A DNA stretch of 64,000 nucleotides from Paenibacillus ginsengarvi. Lineage in GTDB: Bacteria; Bacillota; Bacilli; Paenibacillales; NBRC-103111. The translations under genes and the position numbers were made by a program. This document shows positions 17,185 to 25,103 of the stretch, one piece after another (position 1 is the first letter of the stretch; the number at the start of each line of letters is the position of its first letter). The stretch covers positions 186,001-250,000 of the forward strand of contig NZ_RBAH01000009.1 of NCBI RefSeq assembly GCF_003626695.1, read 5' to 3'. The notes beneath the pieces are model-generated. The model made no database searches and was not told the DNA's origin. It worked only from the letters and a program-made list of their open reading frames with translations.

Positions 17185-17937
17185 ATGAGCAGGTTTGACG
17201 GTAAAGTGGTGCTGATTACGGGGGCCGGACGCGGAATCGGCAAGGCGGTTGCGCAGCGGTTCGCCGCGGAAGGCGCGTTGCTCGCCTTGCTGTCCAACGT
17301 CGAGGCTGATTTGACGGAGACGGCCGATGAGCTTGTCTCGGGCGGATCTGTCGTACGAAACTATGTCGTCGACGTTGCCGACGAGCGGCAGGTGGAAGCC
17401 GCAATCGCCGCTGCCGAGAGCGACTTCGGCCGGATCGATGTGCTCGTCAACAATGCAGGAATCGCCTGGGAAGAGCCGCTGCTCGATATTAAGCCGGACA
17501 ACTGGAAAAAAATTATCGACGTCAACTTAAACGGCATGTTCTGGGTCGCTCAATCGGTTGCGCGCCGAATGGCGTCGCAGGGCGGCGGGGTCATCGTCAA
17601 CATGGCGTCGACGAACGGGCTCGTAGGCGAGGCGAATTATGCCCACTATAACGCCTCGAAGGGCGGCGTCGTGCTGCTGACGAAAACGATGGCGATCGAG
17701 CTTGGGGCGAAGGGGATTCGCGTCAACGCCGTATGCCCAGGCTACATTCAAACGCCGATGTCCGAAGCGATCGACAGTCCCGAATTTATCGAACAATACA
17801 TCCGCGCGAAAATACCGCTCGGACGTGTCGGCAAGCCCGAAGACGTCGCCGGGGTATTCGCTTTTCTCGCGTCAGACGATGCCGCGTTCATTACCGGCGA
17901 GACGATCGTCGTCGACGGCGGACAGCTTGCTTTTTAG
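17185..17937 (+). CDS. Short-chain dehydrogenase/reductase (FabG-like)
   Basis: A classical 250-residue SDR. It has the TGAGRGIG cofactor site (12-19), NNAG (89-92), catalytic S142, Y155 and K159 (YNASK), and the C-terminal FITGETIVVDGGQ typical of FabG-like enzymes. It is last in the glycan operon and ends at a strong terminator. It is more likely to oxidise a sugar or amino-sugar intermediate than to make fatty acids, judging by location only. Confidence 0.88.
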   Translation: MSRFDGKVVLITGAGRGIGKAVAQRFAAEGALLALLSNVEADLTETADELVSGGSVVRNYVVDVADERQVEAAIAAAESDFGRIDVLVNNAGIAWEEPLLDIKPDNWKKIIDVNLNGMFWVAQSVARRMASQGGGVIVNMASTNGLVGEANYAHYNASKGGVVLLTKTMAIELGAKGIRVNAVCPGYIQTPMSEAIDSPEFIEQYIRAKIPLGRVGKPEDVAGVFAFLASDDAAFITGETIVVDGGQLAF

Positions 17938-17966
17938 ACGGACGTAGGCAGAGTCACGATTGATTG

Positions 17967-17999
17967 ATCCCGTTCCCCGGAACGGGATTATTTCTTTTT
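17967..17999 (+). terminator. Terminator closing the glycan operon
   Basis: atcccgttcc (17967-17976) and ggaacgggat (17979-17988) form a 10-bp perfect stem with a 2-nt loop, or a shorter stem with a wider loop, followed by TATTTCTTTTT. Confidence 0.85.
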
Positions 18000-18102
18000 G
18001 AACGCAAGCTTCCGGGAAATATCGTTACAGCCGATTTTTATCGGCATCCGTGAGACTGATATAGTACACTTGATCTACATGCCTGAGAGAGCGAGGATCG
18101 GA

Positions 18103-18660
18103 ATGCCGGAAAATTTGGAACGTCGACTGAAGCAATATGTATATGAACACGACCGACTTATGAACGACCTGCGTCAGGTGCGGGAGCTTGCGCTGCCGGA
18201 CTGCTACATCGCCGCCGGTTATATCCGAAGTTATGTATGGGACCGGCTTCACGGCTATGAGGACCGGGCCAAACACGACGATATCGATGTCGTTTATTAT
18301 GATGCGGACGAGCAGTCCGAGGAACGGGACATCGGTCTGGAGCGGGAGCTGATCCGGCGGACCGGAAACGAAAAGTGGTCGGTGAAAAATCAGGCGAGAA
18401 TGCATATCCGCAATCGCGAGTCGCCGTATCGCTCTGTCGAAGATGCGCTCAGCCGGTGGCCCGAAACCGTGACGGCCGTAGGCGTCAGACTGAACGAGAA
18501 TGACGAGCTGGTCATCTGCTCGCCGTACGGCTTGGACGATTTATTCGGCATGATGGTCAGGCGAAGCCCGCTCTTTGCCGATCAGTCTTATTTCGAGGAA
18601 AGGGTCCGCCGAAAAGCGTGGCTGACGTCGTGGCCGCTGCTGACTTATAAGGGAGATTAA
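18103..18660 (+). CDS. Nucleotidyltransferase-family protein
   Basis: A 185-residue cytosolic protein resembling the bacterial nucleotidyltransferase-like family (DUF925/NTP_transf_6). It has AAGYIRSYVWDRLHG, followed by HDDIDVVYYDAD whose paired acidic residues would bind metal, then VKNQARMHIRN and a late CSPYGLDDLFGMMVR. The substrate is unknown. ATG 18103 with GAGGA five bases upstream is preferred; the frame is open further upstream but without a ribosome site. Confidence 0.72.
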   Translation: MPENLERRLKQYVYEHDRLMNDLRQVRELALPDCYIAAGYIRSYVWDRLHGYEDRAKHDDIDVVYYDADEQSEERDIGLERELIRRTGNEKWSVKNQARMHIRNRESPYRSVEDALSRWPETVTAVGVRLNENDELVICSPYGLDDLFGMMVRRSPLFADQSYFEERVRRKAWLTSWPLLTYKGD

Positions 18661-18710
18661 GACGTCGAGAGACGTCTTTTGCATTTCTTTGGCTGTGCCG
18701 CGGCATGAAC

Positions 18711-18964
18711 GGAAGTGAAAGTTCCGCTAACGCTCGCGGTGGACCGCAGTTTAGGGTGTTAGAGGAAGTGAAACTTCCGTTATGGCCGCAGCCCGTCCGA
18801 ATAGAAGCGGACATTTGGGGCATTACGGAAGAAACGGTTCCTCTAAACAGGTATAGACGGCCCTCATAGCAGAAATAGAGGAACTCTCGGTTCCGCTGAA
18901 ACAACGATTGCGGAAGTGGCAGTTCCGCTAAAGTCGCGAAGGGCTCTGCGGAAGTACTCCTTCC
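18711..18964 (+). repeat. Interspersed hairpin repeat, copy 1 (GGAA-N7-TTCC units)
   Basis: Six GGAA-N7-TTCC units start at 18711, 18764, 18827, 18880, 18912 and 18950. The first four (18711-18894, 184 bp) have spacings 53, 63 and 53, identical to the copy at 52902-53085, and share the flanks GCTA after unit 1, GTTATGGCCG after unit 2, and TCTAA after unit 3. The rest of the 18661-19063 gap holds no convincing gene. An open minus-strand frame through it is a by-product of the repeat. Confidence 0.8.
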
Positions 18965-19063
18965 CCTTCCAAGCGCTAACGGTGGCGTCTGCACCTACCG
19001 TTTCCATGTCGCAGGCGAGTTGGGCGATGCTGCAGAAGGCCCATTTGGGGGCGCGGCTCCTGG

Positions 19064-19103
19064 TTGTACAACGCCGCAATTTTGGCGTATAGTAAACCTA
19101 TAC
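19064..19103 (+). promoter_or_regulatory. Promoter with overlapping inverted repeat for the CstR-like gene
   Basis: TTGTAC (19064-19069) and TATAGT (19088-19093) are 18 bp apart. GTATAG-N5-CTATAC (19087-19103) overlaps the -10, as expected for an autoregulatory CsoR-family operator. The assignment to this regulator is inferred. Confidence 0.5.
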
Positions 19104-19133
19104 CTGTATGGGATAAGGAAAGGAGATCGAGTT

Positions 19134-19400
19134 ATGGCTTACCAATATACGGATGAGATGAAAACCCGGCTGAGAAGAATCGAGGGCCAAGTCCGCGGCG
19201 TGCTGCGGTTAATGGATGAGGAGAAATCGTGCAAGGACGTCGTAAGCCAGTTATCTGCCGTACGCAATGCGGCGGATAAAGCGATCGCGCAAATCGTCGC
19301 GGAAAATTTGGAACAATGCATTATCGAAGAACAAACGGCAGGCCGAGATTCGAGCAAGGTCGTGAAGGAAGCGATCGAGCTGCTTGTCAAAAGCCGATAA
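19134..19400 (+). CDS. cstR: CsoR-family repressor, persulfide-sensing CstR type
   Basis: An 88-residue all-helical DUF156 repressor. C33 (SCKD) and C62 (NLEQC) are conserved, but the CsoR copper-ligand His is Asn (N58), giving Cys-Asn-Cys. The SCKDV...AENLEQC...LLVKS pattern closely follows Staphylococcus CstR, which senses persulfides and sulfite by cross-linking its two Cys. It is therefore predicted not to sense copper. AAGGAG precedes the ATG and a terminator follows immediately, so no cst target operon is attached. Confidence 0.82.
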   Translation: MAYQYTDEMKTRLRRIEGQVRGVLRLMDEEKSCKDVVSQLSAVRNAADKAIAQIVAENLEQCIIEEQTAGRDSSKVVKEAIELLVKSR

Positions 19401-19418
19401 TACTACAACAGCCGAATG

Positions 19419-19450
19419 AGCGCCCTTTCCCCACGGAAGGCGCTTTTTTC
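19419..19450 (+). terminator. Terminator after the CstR-like gene
   Basis: agcgcc (19419-19424) and ggcgct (19439-19444), extended by cttcc/ggaag pairs, are followed by TTTTTTC. Confidence 0.75.
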
Positions 19451-19529
19451 GTGCGAGACATTTTTTGTTGCAAGGTACCTTGTGTAGCACAGTATTATGT
19501 GTTAACCTAGTAGTGAAAGGGGAGGCAGC

Positions 19530-19877
19530 ATGGACCTATCGGAATGGACTTCTCAAGTGCGAAGAGGAATTTTGGAATATTGCATCTTGCTGCTTATCAG
19601 TCAGAAGCCGCGCTACGGCTATGAGCTCGTGACGAAGCTGGAAAAGTCGGAATCGCTTGCCGTCACGGAGGGAACGCTGTACCCGCTGCTGCGCCGGCTG
19701 CTGAAGGACCAATATATCGAATCGTTCTGGCAAGAGTCGGACTCGGGTCCGCCGCGCAAATATTATTCGTTGTCGGACGCGGGGCGCGAGCTGCTCGACA
19801 CGATGTCGCTGGAGTGGAACAAGCTGGCCGAATCGGTCAATCTTATTCAATTGTACAGAGGAGAGGAACCATCATGA
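19530..19877 (+). CDS. PadR-family transcriptional regulator
   Basis: A 115-residue repressor with the PadR winged helix: VRRGILEYCILLLIS, KPRYGYELVTKLE, TEGTLYPLLRRLLKDQYIES and RKYYSLSDAGRELL. The stop overlaps the start of the HAAS-domain membrane protein in ATGA, giving translational coupling; this PadR-HAAS pairing is common in Firmicutes. A 10-bp palindrome AAGGTACCTT at 19472-19481 in the promoter region may be its operator. Confidence 0.92.
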   Translation: MDLSEWTSQVRRGILEYCILLLISQKPRYGYELVTKLEKSESLAVTEGTLYPLLRRLLKDQYIESFWQESDSGPPRKYYSLSDAGRELLDTMSLEWNKLAESVNLIQLYRGEEPS

Positions 19878-20431
19878 GCCCGCTGGGAAAAGCATATCTG
19901 GAGAAACTATATCATGAGTTGAGGAAAATGCCGGAGGAAGAACGAATCGACGCCGTCAAGGAGATCGAAAGCCATATTGAGGAAGGCTTGCTCAGCGGAC
20001 AGCCGGAAGGGGTCATCTTGAAGAAGCTTGGGGAGCCGCGGCAGCTGGCCAAAGCATTCCGCAGCGAATATTACAAGCAAGGGATGAAGGGCGGGGATTG
20101 GCGGGACATGCTCAGAATGATCGGCTTTTATTGTACGACGGGGCTGCTCAGCGTCATGGTCGTGCCTGTGCTGGCGACAATCGCTTATGGTTTCGGCTTT
20201 TGCGCCGTGCTTATCCTGATCGCCGGCGCCGTCCGGTCGTTCGGGGTATCGTGGATCAATATGGATTTCGGTCCTTATTACACCGTTCCCTATGAGTGGA
20301 GCATGGCGTACGCACTCGTCATCGGCGGGATCGTCGGCGGCATTGCCTGGATCAGCCGGACGTACTTGCGTCGTTATTTGCAGTTCGTCTCGGAACGGTA
20401 CAGTCATATTTTGCCGAGCGGCCGCGGATAA
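19874..20431 (+). CDS. HAAS-domain (DUF1700) membrane protein
   Basis: A 185-residue protein. The N-terminal HAAS domain (about 1-70) has YLEKLYHELRKMPEEER, VKEIESHIEEGL and LGEPRQLAKAFRSEY, a predicted signalling or lipid-contact module. Three hydrophobic segments follow (about 87-110, 113-127 and 148-163), then a basic tail. These proteins are typically paired with, and regulated by, PadR repressors; their role is not defined. AGAGGAACC precedes the coupled ATG. Confidence 0.85.
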   Translation: MSPLGKAYLEKLYHELRKMPEEERIDAVKEIESHIEEGLLSGQPEGVILKKLGEPRQLAKAFRSEYYKQGMKGGDWRDMLRMIGFYCTTGLLSVMVVPVLATIAYGFGFCAVLILIAGAVRSFGVSWINMDFGPYYTVPYEWSMAYALVIGGIVGGIAWISRTYLRRYLQFVSERYSHILPSGRG

Positions 20432-20432
20432 G

Positions 20433-20615
20433 TTAAGGCTTCGTTGGCTTCTCTTCAAATTGGTAACAGGGCTTTCCCGACGAGGCGAGCACGGTTTGGC
20501 TCGGGAGCCCTTGCGTTTTAAAGCCGTAAGCTTTGCAGCCTTTCGGGAATTTGGGGTCCCATGTTACATAAAAATGGCGGCATTTCATACAATTGATTCG
20601 TACCGTTTGTGTCAT
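20433..20615 (-). CDS. Small four-Cys zinc-ribbon-like protein
   Basis: A 60-residue protein starting MTQTVRINCMKCRHFYVTWD, with C9 and C12 in a CxxC pair and two further Cys (KGCKAYGF, GKPCYQFE). The spacing suggests one zinc site. Similar short proteins occur in Paenibacillaceae and are often mislabelled as uracil-DNA glycosylase; nothing here supports glycosylase activity. GGGAG lies seven bases before the ATG at 20615. Its stop is one base from the end of the HAAS gene on the other strand. Confidence 0.65.
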   Translation of the reverse strand: MTQTVRINCMKCRHFYVTWDPKFPKGCKAYGFKTQGLPSQTVLASSGKPCYQFEEKPTKP

Positions 20616-20733
20616 GATCTGCTCCCGGGTAATCGAATAGAATGTATCCATTATACCCCATCGGTACCGGATCGGGGTATTCGTTTTCTAGTACTGATCC
20701 GACCGGCTGGCGAAAAGGGAGGCGTCGCTTCAG

Positions 20734-22089
20734 ATGACAAAAGCGCAAAGAGGCGTATCCGGCCCGAGCATTCAGGTCGATCCGCTGTTTCCGTATTACG
20801 AGAACCGTACTCCGGATAGCATTGCGGAGGAGATTGAAGCTGCCGGTTATGCGATCGTTCATTATTTTGTCGTAAGCGAGAGCCGGGTGAACGGCGAGTT
20901 GATCCGTGCTTTTCAGCGAAGAGGGATGTTCGTATGGGCGCTGGTGCTTGGAAACGGCACCTTTTCCACCGCAGGTTATCCGGACGATTGGCCGAGGTGG
21001 CAAATGGAGCTGCTCAAGCCTTGCGATGACGGCTACACGCGGTTTTCCTACTTCAGCGAAGCGTACGTGTCCTGGAAGCAGTCGGCCATATCGGAGATGC
21101 TTGTCCGTTATCCGTTCGACGGCATCGAGATCGCCGAGCCGTATTTCCCGGAATGGGATGGCATTCGCAGGGGCGTTTACGGGGACGTAGGGCCGCTGGC
21201 GCGAGCAGCGTTTCGCAAACAGTACGGCCATGAGATACCGGATTTCGTCAACCGCCGCTCGCCGAACTATTACAAGACGAACCAAGCGGCGTATAAAGCT
21301 TGGATTCATTTTCGAGTGGAAGCTGTAAACGGCTTCTTGGACCAGATCGTCAACGGAGCCGGAGGCGCGCGTACGGTCAGGCCGGATATCGCCGTGGCTA
21401 CTTGGTCGCTCGCCGTGGATGCGGGCAGTGATTCGGTCGAGCGTTTGAAGGAAATGCAGGGGCTTGACGCCCCTTCGATGATTAAGGCCGTCAAACCGGA
21501 TATGCATATGCTGCAAACGCACTGGCCGGATTGGACGAAGGCGGGGTTGTCTTCGGACTATGTCAGGAGCTATGAGCCATTTGCCCGCCCAATCCGGCTG
21601 GAGCATCCCGGGCTGCCGCTGGCGGTGCAGGCGGACATCGGCTCGGCGCGGCATATGATCAAGGGACGGGAATGGCTAAGCGGCTTTCACCAAACCGCGT
21701 TCCGGCTCGGCTACTCGTCCTGGACCGCCTATGAGTATCATATTTGCGGAGCGATGTACGACACGCCGCCCATTCCGTTTTCGGGCATACGGTTGTCCGA
21801 TACGCTGATTCGGCTGTCGTTTAATAAGCGGATCGATGCGGAAAGCTGCTTAAGTCTGCAGCAGCGGTTCGGGTTGTACGCGGGCGGCATGTACGAAAAG
21901 TTGCATGTAGACCGCGTACAGGTGGACGGAAACCGTCTTTATTTGCATTGCAGCCGTCTGCCGTCCGGGCCTCTTGAGGTCGCCATTCCCGGAATATTGG
22001 ATACACCTGCGCTTTGGCTATACAGGGATTTCAAGCCGAATGCAGTTGCACCCGGCACAAGAATCGCCGTTGCGGATTGGGGCAAGTAA
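20734..22089 (+). CDS. Uncharacterised glycosidase-like protein with C-terminal Ig-like domain
   Basis: A 451-residue protein of unknown function without signal peptide. The first ~350 residues look like a TIM barrel with acidic strand ends (FDGIEIAEPYFPEWDG at about 128-143, VKPDMHMLQTHWPDW, SSWTAYEYHICG). The last ~100 residues begin with IRLSDTLIRLSFNKRID, like a bacterial Ig-type domain. FRKQYGHEIPD resembles part of the protein at 14352, so both may be members of one glycoside-hydrolase-like superfamily. GGGAGG precedes the ATG. Confidence 0.55.
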   Translation: MTKAQRGVSGPSIQVDPLFPYYENRTPDSIAEEIEAAGYAIVHYFVVSESRVNGELIRAFQRRGMFVWALVLGNGTFSTAGYPDDWPRWQMELLKPCDDGYTRFSYFSEAYVSWKQSAISEMLVRYPFDGIEIAEPYFPEWDGIRRGVYGDVGPLARAAFRKQYGHEIPDFVNRRSPNYYKTNQAAYKAWIHFRVEAVNGFLDQIVNGAGGARTVRPDIAVATWSLAVDAGSDSVERLKEMQGLDAPSMIKAVKPDMHMLQTHWPDWTKAGLSSDYVRSYEPFARPIRLEHPGLPLAVQADIGSARHMIKGREWLSGFHQTAFRLGYSSWTAYEYHICGAMYDTPPIPFSGIRLSDTLIRLSFNKRIDAESCLSLQQRFGLYAGGMYEKLHVDRVQVDGNRLYLHCSRLPSGPLEVAIPGILDTPALWLYRDFKPNAVAPGTRIAVADWGK

Positions 22090-22092
22090 TGC

Positions 22093-23307
22093 CTACAGGG
22101 ACAAGAGCGCCCCGCAGGCAGCACCCGCAAGTACGACAAGCCACGGAGGCAGCTTCCAGAAGACGAGTCCCGCATACAGCAGCGCAGCGAGCGCGAAATC
22201 GGGCGGCTTGACGATTGCCGTCGTCCATAGCGGATTGTACAGCGCGGCAAGCAGCATACCGACAACGGCGGCATTAACTCCGGCTATGGCACCTTGCATG
22301 GCGGAAAAACGGCGAAGCGAACTCCAGAACGGAAGACACCCGGCCACAAGCAGAAACGCCGGTAAAAAAATCGCCACGATGGCGACGATCGCACCTGCCG
22401 TTCCATGCATGACCGCACCCAAATAAGCCGCGAACGTAAATAACGGACCGGGGACGGCTTGCGCCGCTCCATATCCGGCCAGGAACGGACCGGCTCCGAT
22501 CCAGCCCGTTGGAACGAACTCTTTCTCGAGTAGCGGCAGCACGACGTGGCCGCCTCCGAAGACGAGGGAACCCGACCGGTAAAAGCTGTCGAACATGGAG
22601 ATCCATAAGCCAGGAGCAGCTTGCCTTACAAGCGGCAGAGCTACCAGCAGCGCAAAGAACGCAGCGAGGCAAATAAAGCCGAGCGTTCGACTCACAGAAA
22701 TATGCAGCTGAGGACCGGGCTGTTCCGCTAGTTTCGAGAGCAGCATAACGCCGAGCAGCGCGGCGGCCGCAATCAGCAACACTTGACTGAAAGCCGTTTG
22801 CCACAGGACGGATACAATGGCTGCGCCGACCGCTATTGTGGCGCGGGTACGGCCGGCTGCCAGCTTCTGCCCCATACCGAGCAACGCTTGAGCTACGATC
22901 GCTACGGCGACCACTTTCAGTCCGTGTATCGCTCCGCTTTGACTTAAGTCGAACTGCTGCATGAGTAGGGCAAACAAGACGAGGGCCACGACCGAAGGAA
23001 GCGTAAAGCCGAGCCATGCCATCAAGCCGCCCCCGATTCCAGCCCTGATGATTCCGATGCCGATACCGACCTGACTGCTGGCCGGCCCAGGAAGAAACTG
23101 GCACAAGGCGACCAGTTCGGCATAGCTGCGGTCATCCAGCCATTTGCGCCTGGTGACGTACTCGTCACGGAAGTAGCCGATATGGGCGATCGGGCCGCCG
23201 AATGAAGTAAGACCGAGCTTGGCGGAAGCCAGCCCGATTTGCACGAGCCGTCGCAAATAGCTGCCGTCCCTGCTTACGCGACTATTGTGCTCTGATTGAA
23301 TGTTCAT
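22093..23307 (-). CDS. chrA: Chromate transporter (ChrA/CHR family, two-domain)
   Basis: A membrane protein of about 404 residues made of two homologous CHR halves. The first has KLGLTSFGGPIAHIGYF and CQFLPGPASSQVG; the second repeats them as SGSLVFGGGHVVLPLLE and AQAVPGPLFTFAAYLG. Long-chain ChrA proteins export chromate by a proton-coupled mechanism; some members have other anion roles. Start at ATG 23307 is assumed; a TTG twelve bases upstream sits too near the AAAGGA site. It diverges from nagA. Confidence 0.9.
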   Translation of the reverse strand: MNIQSEHNSRVSRDGSYLRRLVQIGLASAKLGLTSFGGPIAHIGYFRDEYVTRRKWLDDRSYAELVALCQFLPGPASSQVGIGIGIIRAGIGGGLMAWLGFTLPSVVALVLFALLMQQFDLSQSGAIHGLKVVAVAIVAQALLGMGQKLAAGRTRATIAVGAAIVSVLWQTAFSQVLLIAAAALLGVMLLSKLAEQPGPQLHISVSRTLGFICLAAFFALLVALPLVRQAAPGLWISMFDSFYRSGSLVFGGGHVVLPLLEKEFVPTGWIGAGPFLAGYGAAQAVPGPLFTFAAYLGAVMHGTAGAIVAIVAIFLPAFLLVAGCLPFWSSLRRFSAMQGAIAGVNAAVVGMLLAALYNPLWTTAIVKPPDFALAALLYAGLVFWKLPPWLVVLAGAACGALLSL

Positions 23308-23341
23308 GGATGAACGCAATTCCTTTTGCTATAATTTCTAT

Positions 23342-23356
23342 AACTATATCATAGTT
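23342..23356. promoter_or_regulatory. Palindrome between chrA and nagA
   Basis: AACTAT-ATC-ATAGTT is a perfect inverted repeat in the 102-bp divergent spacer, close behind a plus-strand TATAAT (23330-23335). It may be an operator for either gene. It does not match the NagR/DasR-type GntR consensus. Confidence 0.35.
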
Positions 23357-23409
23357 GTGCTCCTCGAGGGAGCGTGCAGCAGGAGCGACTAGCAGAGGAG
23401 CTGACCATT

Positions 23410-24576
23410 TTGACACGAAAGATCATATACAATGTCCGGGCTGTTTGCGAGGACGAGATTGTAGAAGGAGCCGCGGTCCGAATCGGTGGCGATACGATCG
23501 AGGAAATTACTCGGGACGGTCCGGCCGCAGCAAAGACCGGCGACTGCGATCTGATCGACGGGCAGGGAAATCTGCTCATCCCGGGCATGATCGATGTACA
23601 TATTCACGGAGCCTGCGGCTACGATATGATGGACGGCACGGAAGAAAGCGTGCAGCAAGTATCTGTTGCGTGCGCAGCCAGCGGCTGCACATCGTTTCTC
23701 GCCACCTCGGTCAGCTCGACGATCGAGGATTTGCTGGCCATGATCGCGAGCGTCAAGCGGGTGGCCGGGAATGAACGGGGAGCTGCGATAGCGGGCATTC
23801 ATCTCGAAGGCCCTTACTTGAACGTGAAGCGCAAAGGCATGCAGAACGAGAACTATTTGCGTCATCCGAGCATTCCGGAAATGAAGCGTATCTTCGACGA
23901 AGCGGGAGACTGGATCAAGATGGTTACGATCGCTCCCGAGCTGCCGGGCGGCACGGAAATGATCGGCTGGCTGCGCGAACGCGGAACGATTGTGGCGCTC
24001 GCGCATTCGGACGCCACATACGAGGAGGCCAAGCTCGCCTTCGCGCGAGGAGCCAGCCATGTGACGCATTGCTTTAACGGCATGCGCCCGATCCATCATC
24101 GCGATCCCGGGCTTGTTGTGGCGGCGTTCGAGGAGGAGCATGTGAGCGTACAGGCCATCGTGGATCATGTGCATCTGCACCCCGCGATTGTTCGTTTGAT
24201 GCACCGGCTGAAGGGCGCGGACAAGATGGTGCTCATCACGGACGCCCTGCAAGCGATGGGGCTCGGCGACGGGGTGTACACGTTCGGAGGCCATCAAGTG
24301 CAAGTGTCGGAAGGCGTCGCCCGGCTGAAGGACGGGACGTTGGCATCGAGCACGGTCACGATGAACAAGGCGCTCCGCTTCACGACCGAGCTCGGCATCC
24401 CGCTCCAGGATGCGCTGCGTATGGCCGCCACGACTCCCGCTGACATACTCGGCCTGCAGGACAGAGGACGGATCGCTCCGGGGTGCCGCGCCGATCTGGT
24501 GCTCCTGGACGAGCAGTTCAACGTCCGGTTGACGATGCTCGGAGGAAGGCAGTTGGAGCTTTCTCCGATCGGATAA
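23410..24576 (+). CDS. nagA: N-acetylglucosamine-6-phosphate deacetylase
   Basis: A 388-residue amidohydrolase that converts GlcNAc-6-P to GlcN-6-P and acetate in amino-sugar catabolism and cell-wall recycling. Metal and catalytic residues are visible: H64 and H66 (DVHIHG), E133 (HLEGP), H199 (LAHSDAT), H220 (VTHCFNGM), H254 (VDHVHLHP) and D278 (LITDAL). The TTG start at 23410 has GAGGAG nine bases upstream. No nagB or GntR regulator is adjacent. Confidence 0.95.
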   Translation: MTRKIIYNVRAVCEDEIVEGAAVRIGGDTIEEITRDGPAAAKTGDCDLIDGQGNLLIPGMIDVHIHGACGYDMMDGTEESVQQVSVACAASGCTSFLATSVSSTIEDLLAMIASVKRVAGNERGAAIAGIHLEGPYLNVKRKGMQNENYLRHPSIPEMKRIFDEAGDWIKMVTIAPELPGGTEMIGWLRERGTIVALAHSDATYEEAKLAFARGASHVTHCFNGMRPIHHRDPGLVVAAFEEEHVSVQAIVDHVHLHPAIVRLMHRLKGADKMVLITDALQAMGLGDGVYTFGGHQVQVSEGVARLKDGTLASSTVTMNKALRFTTELGIPLQDALRMAATTPADILGLQDRGRIAPGCRADLVLLDEQFNVRLTMLGGRQLELSPIG

Positions 24577-24656
24577 GGAAAGGAAAACGCTGCGATCCGC
24601 TATCGTGCCTGCAAAGCAAACAATCCTATTTAGGATACAGAGGAGAACAAGACGTC

Positions 24657-24959
24657 ATGATCGATCATATCGTATTGATTAAATTCGGAGAGTCGACGAC
24701 TCATGAACAGCTTACCGAGGTGGTTACCCGGTTCAAGGCACTTAGAAGCCAATTGACGGGCATCGTAGACTTGCAAGCAGGCATCAATTTTTCGGACAAA
24801 AGTCAGGGTCATCAAGTCGTGTTGTCAGTCCGGTTCGAAAATAAGGCGGCGCTGGAGGCTTACGGGCCGAATCCGCATCATCAGGCCGTCGCTGCCTTCA
24901 TCCGGGAAGTAGGCAGAGTCGACAGCATCATAGTAGACTTTGAGATCGATAATACGTAA
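24657..24959 (+). CDS. Dabb (stress-responsive A/B barrel) domain protein
   Basis: A 100-residue protein with the dimeric alpha/beta-barrel pattern: IDHIVLIKFGE, LRSQLTGIVDLQAGINFS, QVVLSVRFENKAALEAYGPN and a final IIVDFEI strand. Such proteins form small dimers; in bacteria the function is mostly unknown. A paralogue lies at 27267. AGGAG precedes the ATG. It follows nagA by 80 nt. Confidence 0.85.
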   Translation: MIDHIVLIKFGESTTHEQLTEVVTRFKALRSQLTGIVDLQAGINFSDKSQGHQVVLSVRFENKAALEAYGPNPHHQAVAAFIREVGRVDSIIVDFEIDNT

Positions 24960-25103
24960 CTAACCAGGGAACGGCCTGCGGTATCACGCAAGCCGTTTTA
25001 AAATTGGAGCGGGGGAAACTGTGTTTACACATCGCTGGAATATCAAGGATAATGGATAGGAACGAAATGTTAACGGACCGATCAAATCGAAAAGGAAAGG
25101 TGA

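Noticed and set aside
18557..18994. Long minus-strand open frame over repeat copy 1
   Set aside because: It is produced by the hairpin repeat (similar words such as LAELSLP arise at the other copy), overlaps a real gene and has no supported start.
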